Shown: piece after piece, positions 33,754-46,567 of the stretch
Position numbering within the stretch: the first letter of the stretch is position 1
Layout of the letters: each line of letters begins with the position of its first letter
The notes under the pieces: generated by a model
The model's database searches: none
Told to the model about the DNA's origin: nothing
Seen by the model: only the letters and a program-made list of their open reading frames with translations
Made by a program: the position numbers and the translations under genes
NCBI GenBank assembly: GCA_000697055.1
Contig: JNDT01001459.1
Coordinates: 1 to 64,000 of the forward strand
Origin: Saksenaea vasiformis B4078
Taxonomy: Eukaryota; Mucoromycota; Mucoromycetes; Mucorales; Saksenaeaceae
Length of the DNA: 64,000 nucleotides
Reading direction: 5' to 3'

Positions 33754-36140
33754 ATGAAGTTTGGATCGCAATTGAAAGACGCTGTTTACCCAGAGTGGCA
33801 AGAGCACTACATTAACTATGACGGTCTCAAAAGAAAGCTCAGAAAGGCCGAAAAAGACCGGCCGTTTACCGAGAAAGACGAAACTGAGTTTGTAGAGATG
33901 CTCGACTACAATCTCGAAAAGGTATGAAGAAAAGCTCCGTGCGCTGTTTTATCTTAGTTCTGTCTTCCTCTTCTATGACAAAAGGTGTATGCATTTCACC
34001 AAGATAAAATCGATGAGATTCGACGACGCATAGACGAATGGGCTGAAACGATTGCCTCACAACTGCCTGGACCGGACTCTGTAGCTGAAATGGGTCAGAT
34101 TCAAGAAAATATCAATGAGATTGCCGATGATATCAATCGTTTGGCGCGATTCTCACGTCTGAACTATACGGGTTTTTTGAAAATTGTGAAGAAACACGAT
34201 CGACATACGGATTATGTACTCAGACCAATGTTTATGGTGCGTTTGAACCAATGTCCGTTCTGGAACGAAGACAACGACGCCCTGTTGATCAAGTTATCGG
34301 AGCTTTTTGCCAGGGTACGACAAGGCGGTCGGACCATGTCTTTCAAAACATCAAATGAAGCGCTACTGGGCGGAAGAGTCGATGGACGTCGAACCGTAGT
34401 CAAACGCTTTTTTGTACAAGCAGAGAACGTGCTCGAACTCAAGACATATGTTCTACGCCATCTTCCCGTTCTTGTCTACCGTGATAACAGCATGAGACAA
34501 GACAACATCGATCCTCCCATCTCGTCACTCTATCTGGATAACGCCGATCTAGATGCTTACAGTTCCCGCGTCGAATCGGCGCAGGGATCGCAGATCATTC
34601 GACTCCGATGGTATGGCAGTGCAGAGCGTAACAAATCGATTGCCTTTGAACGACGCACGTTGGCTGAAGAGAACCGAGGCGAACTCAAAGATCGATTTGT
34701 GATTAAAGACAAATATGTAGCAGGGTTCCTGCGTGGTGAACAAACATTTTTGGAAAAATATTCTGCCAAAATGCGAAGTAGCGGTTCCGCCAAAACAGAG
34801 GAAGAGGTCCAAAAATTTGAACAGCTAGTGAAAGAAGTGCAAGAAACAATCATGCGTCATGGCATGCAACCAGGTAAGACAACAACGCATTTTTTTCCTT
34901 TTTTTTTGGCAAAAAGGAGATCTAAACCCGTCGCAACCCTTAAGTTTTGCGTACGTACTACAAACGTACTGCGTTCCAAATTCCTGGCGATAACAGCGTG
35001 CGTATTGCTTTGGATACCGATTTATGTTTTATTCGTGAGGATTCGCAGCTGTTCCCCAACGATACAACCGTTCGTCGTGAGGCCGGTTCGTGGCGACGAA
35101 AGGATGTGGATACAAATTACCCGTTTGAGAATTTGGAGGATGGTGAGGTCAACCGATACCCGTTTGCGACATTTGAAATCAAGTTGGACCTTGCACCCGG
35201 GGAGAAAGAACCAGGATGGATTGTGGATCTGGAAGAAAGCGGCATTTTGGAGGAGGCATTTGATTTTAGCAAGTTTGTACATGGTATTGCCGTGATGTTT
35301 GATACAAGAGTGGCCTTGTTGCCGTACTGGCTGGCTCAGATCAACGACGAGGTGTTAAACCAGCTGCCAGTCCTGCCATCCCAGACGCCTTCCGTGACAG
35401 CCAGACAGCCCAAGGGAAAAAGCAAGGCAGATGAAGAAGAAGAGGAAGAGGAACGTGAAGTTCGACTTCAGGTTGAGGAAGAACAAGCCGCGCCATCGAC
35501 AGGCCTTGGAGAGCAACAAGCACCGCCCACAGAACGAACATCTCTTCTCCGAGGAGCTCAGCCGTCCACCTCAAGGTCGTACATGGGTATCGCCGCACCT
35601 TCTGCAGCATCACCATCGCCACCATCATCCTCCTCTGCACCTACTGGATGGCTATCGACCTTCCAGGCTGTTCCAGATCATATTGCACAAACATTCCAGC
35701 GCCTGTTTGGATCAAAGGAAGAGGAGGCAAAGAGCGCCAAACGTCAAGAGCCAGTTGTACTGCCACCAGGTGTTAAAGTACCGAAGAAGGTGGTGACACC
35801 TCTGCGCGTGGAACCTAAAGTCTTTTTTGCCAATGAGCGAACTTACTTTTCATGGATGTCGTTTGGTACACTGATGGCCACCTTTTCGATTGCCTTATTC
35901 AACGCAGGCGATGCAGTCGGTAAAGTGAGCGGGATTATCTATACCCTGGTCTCACTTTCCACATTATTGTACGGGATGGGACTGTACTACCGTCGTCGCG
36001 AGTTGATCCGTGCCAAGGCACCGGGACCCTATGACGATGTGGCGGGTCCAACGGTGATCTGCTTTGCACTGTTATTTGCGGTGGGTTTGAATGCTTATCT
36101 AAAACTCACCGTAACATCACCGTCCCTTCTCTTTTTCTAA
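33754..36140 (+). CDS. VTC2: Vacuolar transporter chaperone, Vtc2/Vtc3-like (SPX-VTC-DUF202)
   Basis: Part of the VTC complex, which makes polyphosphate and moves it into the vacuole. Three exons encode about 750 residues. The N-terminal SPX domain (MKFGSQLKDAVYPEWQEHYI; FSRLNYTGFLKIVKKHD with the basic inositol-pyrophosphate site) is followed by a VTC/CYTH tunnel domain (ELKTYVLRHLPVLVY, IIRLRWYG, TAFQIPGDNSVRIALDTDL, FEIKLDL, DFSKFVHG). After an acidic and Ser/Pro linker comes a DUF202 membrane domain (RVEPKVFFANERTYFSWMSF plus three hydrophobic helices). The wording LRHLP, FERRT and PPGVKVPKK is closer to yeast Vtc2/3 than to catalytic Vtc4. The position of the Vtc4 catalytic Lys in its ERKT motif is Arg here. 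A regulatory rather than catalytic subunit is therefore inferred. Confidence 0.85.
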
Positions 36141-36246
36141 CTATAAAAATAAAATAAAATATGCTACTCATTTTCAAGTCATTGATCAAGCTTCATTTAT
36201 TTATTTATCTAGCATCCTGTCATGCCTTGTAGTTCGCAGTAAAGGA

Positions 36247-36447
36247 CTAACAACGACGCGAGAATCCTTGATCCATCATGCCCAGTTTGTTTCTTCCTTT
36301 CTCTTGTAAAACCAAAGCTTTGCTACGTTGGTCCTTACTTTCTCTTCTTCGATTGAAGCTAGCTTTCTGATACATCCGGATTCGAAGAGATCCAGATGCA
36401 AAGGTTCTTCGTTTTACGTGAATCGATAGATCATCCACTGCTGGCAT
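36247..36447 (-). CDS. Putative small basic protein
   Basis: A single 66-codon frame from ATG 36447 (MPAVDDLSIHVKRRTFASGS), very rich in Arg, Lys and Ser, ending MMDQGFSRRC. A TATAAAAA box lies about 120 bp upstream on the same strand (near 36570), which supports transcription. It converges with the VTC gene (100 bp apart). No family is recognised. Confidence 0.35.
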   Translation of the reverse strand: MPAVDDLSIHVKRRTFASGSLRIRMYQKASFNRRRESKDQRSKALVLQEKGRNKLGMMDQGFSRRC

Positions 36448-37157
36448 GATTGAGGTGTGTACAAACGCCGGTTGAATGAATTGGTTTCACATTGTCCATA
36501 AGGATGGTGGCTCGTCTAGATGGAAGAGCGAAAGACAGTCGTTCTTCTTAGTTGGGATAGGCCAAGTGTTTTTATACACTCTTTCCAATTTACCTTTTTG
36601 TTGACACTATTGACCTAATTGAAGTTTCATTGCGATATTCCCAGTGAGCGGTCATTCCAGTCACTTGCTTTTCAAAGCAGTGGTTGCAGTCTAATAATAA
36701 AAATAGGAAGTGCACGTTATTGACGTTCCTTGGGCACGTCTGGCTTTCTTAATGTGGGTATACCGACGTATGAGTCTCTTAAGCGTACTACTCCTCCATA
36801 TCTAGCAGAATGAGAACGCATCGCGTGGTGGCGCCAGTTCTGCGGCTTTGGTATTTGCAAGGCTTGAGTCAGACCATGGGGCTGGTAATGTACGGGAGTG
36901 AAGTACCAAACAGGGACACGCTGGATTAGCGCAACAGATGAAAACGTGAGTTGTTTTCACAAAGAAAGGTTGAGCCAAGGAGCATCGATTCGCATCTTAT
37001 TCAAACAGGTTTTTTCTTGATTAAGGTTGCATGTAATTCTAGTTCTATAGCAGACAAAGCACCCTTCTTTATGAGAACTTGTTCAATTTGTGCAAACTTT
37101 TAGGCACAAACCTGGCCCACTAAACCCACTTCCCCAAATTCAGGCTTCACTTTCAAG
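36448..37157. other. Intergenic
   Basis: Upstream region of the small basic frame and downstream region of the PQ-loop gene. A TATAAAAA box on the minus strand lies near 36570. Nothing else is recognised. Confidence 0.4.
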
Positions 37158-38306
37158 CTACATAAAAAAAATTATCCTAATACAACGGATAGTGATTGGT
37201 TTTATGAAGTTCAGGGTATAGATTCGTACACGTTGACTGCTGCTATCTTCTTCAGTAGACACTAACATAGGTTGGGCGATACCCAACCATTTTCTAACGG
37301 GTGCTGAGAAAAGAATGAACTGGAAAACGATGATGGTATCAATTGTAAGTTGAATGGTGCCACAGATGTCAAACTGGAGGGGTGCGCCAGTGTAGATAAA
37401 ATAGCCTACTTTAAATCCATCCCCCAGAAACTTTGTCGAGGTTGTTTAGTAAACAAACAGCAAAACATTGCGGTACAATTTCTTACCCAGCTTCCGAGAA
37501 CCAGTAGACTAAAACCGTCGGTGGATCGTCTTGCAAAGTTAGACAAACACTGAGGCAACGGCAATGTGCTCTCGATACCGAGACTCAAAGCACCAAGCAC
37601 CTCGATAAAAATTTGATAACGATGCAAACCGATATAAAGGACGCCAACAATGGTGGTAAATGCAAGTAAAAAGTTAATGTAATCCAAATAGTGTGGCCAA
37701 TTCCAAAGTAGGTCTCGTTGCAGGAAATATTTGGACTTTGCATACATTGCATCATCGCTGTCACTTCGCAGGGGAGTGTACATCGTCGTCGTGTATGCAT
37801 CTCGGTACTTTACCACGGTGTAGAGAAGGGCCAGCTGAGCTACGATCATCACAATGGATTGAACAAGTAAGGTGGTGTCGAATTTCTTGCCAAGCCTAAC
37901 GAGATGCAACAGAGAATGTTTATTTGTTTGCTTCTTCTTCTTGTTGTTGATGTGGCACGACAAAGTCGGTAACTTACCAAAAGTAGACACGTAAGATACT
38001 TCAGAAAGAAAAAAAAAATAGTTGAGTCGACGTCAAAAAAAAAAAAGAGCGTGTGTTCTTTCTTACTTTGCAAACAACAAAATGGCACATGTTTTCGGGT
38101 TGAAGCCAGCGCTAGACTTTGTTCGTCGAATGATAAAGTACTATATATAAAACCAACGCGACGGAACGCGTGGGGAGATTGTGTCAGTTGTCCAACGCAA
38201 TACAAGAAAGAAAACTTATTTTTTTAATATATACCTGGTCAACATAACCTATAACAGGTCCGAAGACCATGACAACTGACAATGCCAATGATGCCCAGTC
38301 ATCCAT
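37158..38306 (-). CDS. PQ-loop membrane protein (SLC66A2/Any1-like)
   Basis: Seven-helix PQ-loop family protein of endomembranes. The fungal relative Any1/Cfs1 acts with phospholipid flippases in Golgi-endosome traffic. The start is ATG 38306 (MDDWASLALSVVMVFGPVIG), the first PQ-loop region reads YVDQYFIIRRTKSSAGFNPK, followed by ILRVYFWLGKKFDTTLLVQS. The second half has YLDYINFLLAFTTIVGVLYI, then LGIESTLPLPQCLSNFARRS, with the PLPQ signature, and GFSLLVLGSW. This splices to FLGDGFKVGYFIYTGAPLQF, a strongly conserved join. The last exon ends with IRIIFFM and TAG at 37158. Short introns separate about five exons. The family call is secure; the exact cellular role is inferred. Confidence 0.85.
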
Positions 38307-38533
38307 TGTTCTCAAATGTCGAAATGAAGGAAGGGAACCAAAAGAGAAAGAAAGAAATTAAGTGCGCCCAGGGTAAAAAAGAGAGGGAAAAAGGTTATTT
38401 CCTTTTTTGGTTTAAAGGGGGGAAAAGAGAAAACGGCACACACACCTTTGAAACATAACGACGACGTAAAACGAAAAAAAAAAAACCCGTTCATCCCATC
38501 ACTACTGCTACTATGAAGTAATATGTCATATGT

Positions 38534-38580
<47 letters not shown>

Positions 38581-38583
38581 GAG
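38534..38583. repeat. (GA)n microsatellite
   Basis: About 40 bp of uninterrupted GA, then TAGAGAGAGA, upstream of the PQ-loop gene. Confidence 0.95.
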
Positions 38584-38977
38584 ATCAACATCAATTTGTG
38601 CAAAAGGGAGAAATGGTTATAGAAGATTAGATGATGCTTGGTTAATTTAGTCATCATCATGATAGATGTTTTGGTATTACAAAATTACATTAGGTACTAT
38701 ACGTAAGACGAAAATCAACTAATGAAAAAGGGTCATTACCGTTTTCCAAACAGTAACATAAATAATATAATATGATAGAAATTCTATAGTAGAAAGGGAT
38801 ATGAAGGGAGAAAAAGGGGAATAAAGGGCGTAGCAATAATGCAGAAATAAGTAAGAAGAAAAAAAGGTCATAATAATTAAGATGCGTATGGGTTTGTTGT
38901 GCGTGTTGTAATGCTTGTTGTTGTGTACATAAAAATTAGTTGTTGTTTTTTTCTTCCTTGGGGGGCTGTCATTTGTC

Positions 38978-39865
38978 TCATACTGCCCGTTCTTTTCCTT
39001 TTGATTTTTTTCCTGGTTTGCACAACAATCTCGACCATCGTTTGGCCTTTTTTCCAATTGATCCAAACCGACTGTGAATCGCTTCCGAGTCCGACCTGCG
39101 TCTCTCCGATGTATCTTTATGACGATTTAACAATGGTAATGAAATACGGTGTTTCGGTCTTAAAGGGGATGGAATTGAAGACGGGGAAGGTTCTACAGGT
39201 GAATACTTTAATGGTTTCGGCGGATACTGTGTAATCACGGGAGGTTGGACAGTCGCATAATGCATCGAAGTTGCAGCAGTAAACTGCGGGATCGAAATGG
39301 TTGTATTGATGGCGATCTTTGACGGTGGTGGCAAAGAAGAGGAAGAGGCATTTGAAAGAGGAAGATTGCTCGATGGTGGTGGATGACTCTTTCTAAAAAT
39401 TGAACGTTGGTCGGGCAAGCTCGGTACAGTCTCATGTTTAAGCGCTTCGAATTTAGCTCGTAGATACGCAGAGGATCGGCGAAGCAACTCTCCGGCTGAT
39501 CTCCGTCGGATCTCCGTCGATGTCCGTTGTGATGATTGTTGTTCTTCTTGTATCTCATCATTTTCCTGTTGTTCTTGATTGATTATTGTTTGTATCTCGG
39601 GCGTCGTTGATGAAATAGGTACTTGAACAGAAGATGAGAGTGATTCGGTGTCGGAGGGCTATGGACTTTGTCAGATTGCCTTTTAAGGCCTTTACACACG
39701 CCTTTCCCTCTCTTTTGTTACCTGTTGACCCATGAGTTCTGTTCTCAGTCGTAAACGTTTTTTGTCGAACTGTCGAATGAGATCGCCAGCAAATGAGTCA
39801 TTGTCGTTTAAAATGGCACCAGGCAATGGTAACCATTCATGGGGTAATGAGGAGGTGGCAGACAT
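38978..39865 (-). CDS. Ser/Pro-rich low-complexity protein, uncharacterised
   Basis: Three exons on the minus strand. The start is ATG 39865 (MSATSSLPHEWLPLPGAILN), followed by FAGDLIRQFDKKRLRLRTEL. The second exon is Ser/Gln-rich (SLSSSVQVPISSTTPEIQ; RRRSAGELLRRSSAYLRAKF). The third continues LPDQRSIFRKSHPPPSSN and ends in a very basic tail (GKKAKRWSRLLCKPGKKSKG). Most of the protein is predicted to be disordered. RRRSAGELLRRSSAYL looks like a phosphorylation-prone basic patch. I recognise no domain. A purine-rich (GAA)n run lies just 5' of the start. Confidence 0.6.
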
Positions 39866-40645
39866 GGGGGGAGAGAGAAAGAGAGAGAGAGAGAGAAAAA
39901 GGAAAAAGGAAGAAGCAGAAGAAGAAGAAGAAGAAGAAGAAGTAACAGGAAGAAGAACAAGTTGTTGTTTTTTTTAAGAAAGAGAATAAAAAAAAAGAAG
40001 GTTGACGTACGTAGACGCTTTTTAGTAGTTTAGGTTGATCGCGCTTAGTGGAAAAATATGCCCAAATAGAAAATAACAAATCTGCAGGAAGCGACTAATA
40101 AAAGAAAACAAGCGAAAAGAAGATTTGGATCGCGTTGTTGAGATATAAAAAACTGTTTAATCTATTCCTTGGCTCCTTTTGTGTACATTGCACGTGTCGC
40201 ACGCCACGATGCTTGTCAACCGGGATACAAATGCGCAATACTAACCCATTGGATAAAAACATCCATTCCGACTTAAACCTTATTTTTCTCCTTTTAGAGG
40301 AGTAACAGGGTTTCTCTTTCTCTCTCACTTAATCAACAGGGACAAGTATCCTAGAGACAACCCCAACGCCTCATTGGCAACATAAAAATAGTGATTCCTT
40401 TTGCGCACGACCCCGTTTCACAACCTTCAATAAATGGTAATACTATTCCTTTTTACCCATCGATTTTGAGTTTGATCCTATCATGTTGTACACACATGGG
40501 TCGATCTAATTGTTCAAACATATTTTATCACATCTTTTGCTTTGTTGTTCAGCTCTCTGGGTCCGTGCGCCCCACCAATCACAGAAAGGTGAGAGGGGTA
40601 TGTTGTCTTTCTTTTCCTTTTCTCCTCTCCCCTTTTGTCAATGAA
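39866..40645. other. Intergenic between the low-complexity gene and IDI1
   Basis: A GA/GAA-rich stretch (39870-39955) lies directly upstream of the minus-strand start at 39865. The remainder is AT-rich with no recognised gene. Confidence 0.45.
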
Positions 40646-41577
<932 letters not shown>

Positions 41578-41716
41578 GGGGACAGTGAGAAAAAAGGAGG
41601 GAAAGTTTCTCGAGATGTGAAGCGGAGGAACAAAAAAAATTCAGATTCACACGTGATTTGCCGAAAATAAGGGGGTTGCGGGGGAGGGAACCGCAACTAG
41701 AAGAGTTACAAAATAG

Positions 41717-42587
41717 ATGATGTGGGTTTTTGGTTGCAATCAGCAAAATAGCTATATTCCAGTCAATCTGTTTATAAAATCAGTTATAGATGAAGTTAAC
41801 CAACTTTGCTTGAAGCCAGGCGATGTACCGCCTGTGTGTGACCCCCATGAAGCGAACGCTCGTCTTCAAAGTCTGTTACACTACATCGATTTACTAAAAA
41901 CGCGTTGCTATTCCAGGTGTTTTTTGTTGCCCTAGATTTACTAGCATTGCATTAGGTTTAAGTAAATTTGCAGGTAGGAACAGCGACCTCCTTTCCTAGT
42001 GTAATCTTTTTATGCATGTTTATCCTGCAGCGTTTTCTAAAATTTCTGCCCTTCATCGATCGAATCCACGAGCGTCAAAAAGGGGAAAGATGATATCCAT
42101 ATAAGAAATTTCACCTTTTTAGTGAGCGTGGCCAGGACAATTACTCGTGAACCACTGAAACAGCGGTGGCTTCCTGAAGCTTTACGGAGTAAAAAGAAAA
42201 AGGAAGGGGTGATGGAAGGAGAAACCAGTTCATGCCCTCAAACCAGTTAAAGTCCTCAGACCTACACACATGTTGCCACACTACAGACGAGTTTTAATAT
42301 TTTAGCATGGTGATAACTATGCAAAGACATGAATTTCGATTGGTAGGAAAGTAGACAGAAACCATCCCAAAGGAAGTAGAGTTCTCAGACTACTGATTTA
42401 CACTTGCAGCACAAATAACAGAGGTCTGTCAATGCAGCTGTATCCCGCGCAGGACCGTGAGATATCACATGTAGCTTACGAAAAAGCGCGCCACCATATC
42501 ATTCAAAAAAATTATCCGTACAGGCTTTCCTCCGGACCTCCTTTCATTCAAACAGTAGTAAGAGACTTGATGTGTAGAACTCAATAA
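41717..42587 (+). other. Possible gene remnant or small orphan exons
   Basis: Two coding-like stretches lie on the plus strand. One (41717-41935) reads NLFIKSVIDEVNQLCLKPGD and DVPPVCDPHEANARLQSLLH. The other is a 51-codon ATG frame at 42432-42587, MQLYPAQDREISHVAYEKAR then YPYRLSSGPPFIQTVVRDLM. Both have protein-like composition but no family that I recognise, and no clear splice joins connect them. They could be one short gene, or decayed exons. The rest of the interval is non-coding, including the divergent IDI1 promoter. Confidence 0.3.
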
Positions 42588-42772
42588 TTAAAGAGAAACC
42601 TCATTAACCTTGCACCCCGTATCAGATAATAAAAACAAAAGTAGTGGCTCTCCCTTTTGTTTAATCACGACACACTCTTATCCCAATTGGCCTGTTTTTG
42701 AGCCCCGCGCCGCGCAGGTCGTTTGCTCTACCTTTTGGGGTTTTTGCTCTGCTGGTTTTAGAGGTTGGAGCC

Positions 42773-43686
42773 ATGGCGAAAGTGTGTGCAACCCCGGAAA
42801 AGGCATTGATTCTGTATAGCCATTCCTCACACAAGGGTCAATGGGACACACCAGCCATTCATGATCTTTGCCAACGTGGCTGTTCAGGAGAGTTGGCACT
42901 GGAGGATTCCGACATAGAAGGTTAGGAAAACACCTACGAATACAGTTACAGCTCATGTGTTGTTTGCAATGCAGAACACAGAAGACTGGAAGATTTTATG
43001 CAGTTACTGGGCATCTATGGCTGTACCACACCTATGGAAGTAAGTAACAGAGGACGACGCTGTGCTGTATCCCAACTTACCACCTGTAGGCAAGGGAAAC
43101 ACTTGACCGAAGGTAAAGGAAGATGTAAAAAGTTGCTGAACGGATACCGACGCTGTATTGCAGATTTGGGTCAATGAAAGTGGGTATTGTGTCAAGGAGT
43201 CCTCAGATCACATCGTGGGCTGCTTGGCTTGGACTTACTTGCGCCGTCATCTATGAATTCAACGAGTACGAATCTCAGACCGACGAGATGTTGCTAGGCC
43301 TAGATTGTCTATTTGTTGATGTGGATGGAGATACCGAAGAAGAAACATGGGCGTGTATCGATAGCATTATCAAAACGTATCTCGACGTGTCCCGTGTTCT
43401 CAAATGTGTTGTTTCGCCCGCTGAGCGTCTTGAACCAAGAAAAGCACTGTGGGACGACCTTTTGCCTCGACAAAGTTGTGTTATGAAAGATGGAGAGCAA
43501 GTGGCTATCCAAAAGAGATCGTTGGTGTGTTCCTACTTTTGTTTTGGATGTACTCGACAGGATAATGTCTCGCAATACAACGTGCAAGCTATCCAGGCGG
43601 ATGGGTGCAATGGGACCATCCTTGCATGGCATTTTCTAGCCGAGATTGGACACAAGCTGGGATATGTACCAAAATACGGCGCGTAG
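42773..43686 (+). CDS. Uncharacterised protein, about 250 residues
   Basis: Four exons splice cleanly. GCCATGG at 42773 starts MAKVCATPEKALILYSHSSH, the first exon ends near DSDIE, then HRRLEDFMQLLGIYGCTTPM, a tiny exon ARETLDRR, and the long last exon FGSMKVGIVSRSPQITSWAA through LLGLDCLFVDVDGDTEEETW to GHKLGYVPKYGA. The last part alternates hydrophobic strands and helices like a Rossmann-type fold, with an acidic VDVDGD after a strand, but I cannot assign a family. It is rich in Cys. It lies 434 bp upstream of another orphan gene in the same direction. Confidence 0.55.
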
Positions 43687-44119
43687 CTTTTATCTATTTT
43701 ATTTCCCGTATTACTCTCTCTCCTTTTAGACAGCCGAGTTTCCATAGAATACTGAGAAAACGCTTCTTTTTATGCGTGAATACCAGTCCAACTTTCTCGT
43801 AATAATAATAAAGACTGATGCCATCCTGTGCTTTACGCTAGCAAACAGCTATGCAAATGCAGTATAGATTGGATCCACCCGTGTGTTTTCTAAAGCGTCT
43901 CACGGATAGAATTAAATATGAGACACGATTTGCTTTCCTCTGATGAAGTTGATTTATAGCATAACTTAGCCAGCATGAATGCGTATGTTGAAAGGAAAAA
44001 GAAAAAAGGAAGGAATTTTCTCTATTCATCTAAGGGCAGTGCATAACTTGACTTCTCGCGTAACTGAAAGATAATGCAATGGTGCTGCTTATTGACGTAA
44101 CAGGTTGCAGTGCCATTCA

Positions 44120-45561
44120 ATGCTCTCTGCGATGGATGAAAAGGAGGAACATGCAACGAAGATGCATCGTGTTGCACATTACGTGGAAGATCAAATCAAG
44201 ATCCACCATTTGCAAGACAATGAGCAAACAACTGGACTTGTACCTATGCATGCATCATTGATAGCATGTCGGACAACGAGTGACATGGCAGCTGAAAGCC
44301 TCTCATCTGTACCTGTAGTTATGAAAACAACCGCCGACTCACATTCCGGTAATCTGGTACCAGATGGCATCATTTAACCGTTCTGGGTTGCAGCGAAATC
44401 CTTGAATTTGGATCATGCGACAAGAGAGAAATACCGACAGCCATTGCCAAAAAGCCAATCCACTGGCTTTCATCTATTAGAGGTCTGCCGTCATCTTCTT
44501 TCCGTTTGTTTTTGTGACTGAATAGGGAACTTTTGCTTGTTTTTGGTTAAGCGATTCATATCTCCCACTATCCAGATTGGTCGATTGAGCGTAAAGCGAT
44601 GTGGTTTCATATTTACCAAGATGATGCTAACCGCAAATGTAGATGCGGCATAAAAATCGATACAAGACACATGCAGGCCTGTTTAACAAGGGAAAATCAT
44701 CCGCCAAAGGTAAAATGATTAAACGAAGTAAGAGGATATGTATCTTTTTTTTTAAGATGAGATGGAATGTATAAAGACTTGCTAATTTACCTTTTAGCAC
44801 CGGTCTTCTCCGAAAGCAAATTCTTGCGCCCTTCATCCATCAATGCATCCTCGTCTCATGTAAGACCACAACGACTGGATGATGAGAAATATAGTTGCAC
44901 GGGGACCATCTCACCCTACTTTTGTCCTGAACGAAATGAAACACGACAAGGTAAAAACATCCGATTAAGCTTTTTTCCTTTGAGCCTCAAGAAATAAAGT
45001 TATTCAAGCCAGTAACACAGTCGGAACCGAGAATAGCTTCGTATATGACCATCAGGTAAAAAAAAAAAAAAAAAGGAAAAGGAAAAGGAAATATCGATCA
45101 ATCAAATAATGTGAAATGCCAAGGAATCCGAGATTTGTCCTCAGCCGAGCAGAACGTCATCGATGCATAGGATGCACCATCTTTTGCAGGATTGCTATGT
45201 AGAACCGTCTATTGTTGTTAGTTCCTCAGTGCGTAGTACAACAGAGAGGCACCCTATGTTTTCTTTTCACTGGACGCCGTTTTATTCGCGTGGACAAACA
45301 CCGGCGGAGAGCTTGTCGTACGAAATAGATGATGCATGGACACAAAGGGTGATCACACGAAAGAACGACGGATCTGACCCAGAGAGTGATCCGCCAATGG
45401 TGCAGGAGAATGTTTCCTATGACACTGGTGACACGTGGGTAACTCCGATCGACCAAGGACTGATAGATGACAATGATGCAGTCAGACACCAAGATAGCAT
45501 TGCCTCAACGATGTGTGCTATACAAAAGGATGGATTTTGGAAAACAAGATCGATGTACTAA
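44120..45561 (+). CDS. Uncharacterised multi-exon protein
   Basis: Coding exons on the plus strand with GT-AG joins. MLSAMDEKEEHATKMHRVAH and VEDQIKIHHLQDNEQTTG come first, then EILEFGSCDKREIPTAIAKK after an intron, then WSIERKAMWFHIYQDDANRK continuing CRCGIKIDTRHMQACLTR, then APVFSESKFLRPSSINASSS, and a final Asp/Ser-rich exon with SLSYEIDDAWTQRVITRKND and YDTGDTWVTPIDQGLID, ending RSMY. CRCGI...RHMQACL could be a small metal site, but no known finger fits. No family is recognised. The number of exons (about six) and the start are uncertain; a poly-A tract at about 45058-45074 lies in an intron. Confidence 0.45.
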
Positions 45562-45896
45562 TTGGATTTCTATCCTTGTCCTACAATGGCTTGTCATAGG
45601 CTACACAAGACGGCCTACCGTCATTCTTCACGATGACTGGAATGCGCGAATAAATCAACCACTTGGCTCACATGTGTTCAATAATGCCTCTTTCTTGTTT
45701 GCGGCACATTTCCGCACGTGTAACATTTGGGATTTTCCTCCTCACACTTTTACCCCAGAGCAAAAAAAAGACAATGAATGATGATAATAAAGAAAAAGAC
45801 ACTATTTGTATTCAATCAGTATGTACAGCTATATTTTTTCTTGTTCTTCCTTCTTCAAAATAAGTAATTAAGAAGAGAGTGAATATTTTTTTTGGT

Positions 45897-46567
45897 CTAG
45901 GATGAAGATCTCCTGATAGGCAGCATGTTTTTTTCGCCACTGTCAAAACAAAGGACAAATGACGTGGCCTGTGCGGTCTGAGAGTATTCAGAAGGTGGGG
46001 TAGTTGGTTCATCTGGGGTCTGTTGTTGTTCTCGGTCATCTGAGTCGTAAGAAGCCATTAATGCGTTCGAGCGCATTTCCATCATTACATCACGAGCAAC
46101 TTCGGGATAACCAAGCTGAGATCGTAATGAGTTATTTTCTTCCTGAATCAATCGGATATAGTCAATCGCTTGGCGTAGTACTTTTGCTCGGTGACATTTT
46201 TCTGGATTTCCGGTGGGAAGAGGAATAACTTGAGCAAGTTCATTAACAAGACCATTCTACAGAGAATTTTTTAAGTAAATCAAAAAGAACCGAGGTTAAT
46301 ATGTTATTTTACCAGCATATCGCGCCTGCGCCTCTCTACTCGATTGTGTGTTTCTCGACGTTGTTTGATACGTTTCATGACTGTATCACTGTCCAAGCTG
46401 GTCTTGTTTAGAATATTGACACCGTGCACCAGGAGTTTGCCCTGGCATTTCTCTTGATCTGATAGTCTTTGTGCCATCGAATCGGGACCATAAATCTTTA
46501 ATCGTTCTTGTAAAGGATATGTAGCCCTTCGTTCGGAAATAGACATTTTACGAGTAGGCGCTGACAT
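45897..46567 (-). CDS. bHLH transcription factor
   Basis: Two exons from ATG 46567 (MSAPTRKMSISERRATYPLQ) joined across CTG|GTAAAA...GTAG|AATGG. The basic region RRETHNRVERRRRDMLNGLV carries His-Glu-Arg at the positions that read CANNTG E-boxes. Helix 1 is LVNELAQVIPLP. The loop contains NPEKCHRAK, and helix 2 is VLRQAIDYIRLIQEENNSLR, with a short leucine-zipper-like extension. The C-terminus is Ser/Thr/Gln-rich. The overall type is USF/Ino4-like, with a nuclear role binding E-boxes. Targets cannot be told. A TATAAAAATAAAG stretch sits right at the 5' end of the start codon. Confidence 0.85.

Noticed and set aside
42698..42772. Signal-peptide-like extension of the 42.8-kb gene
   Set aside because: The extension begins at TTG, not ATG, and GCCATGG at 42771 is a better start.
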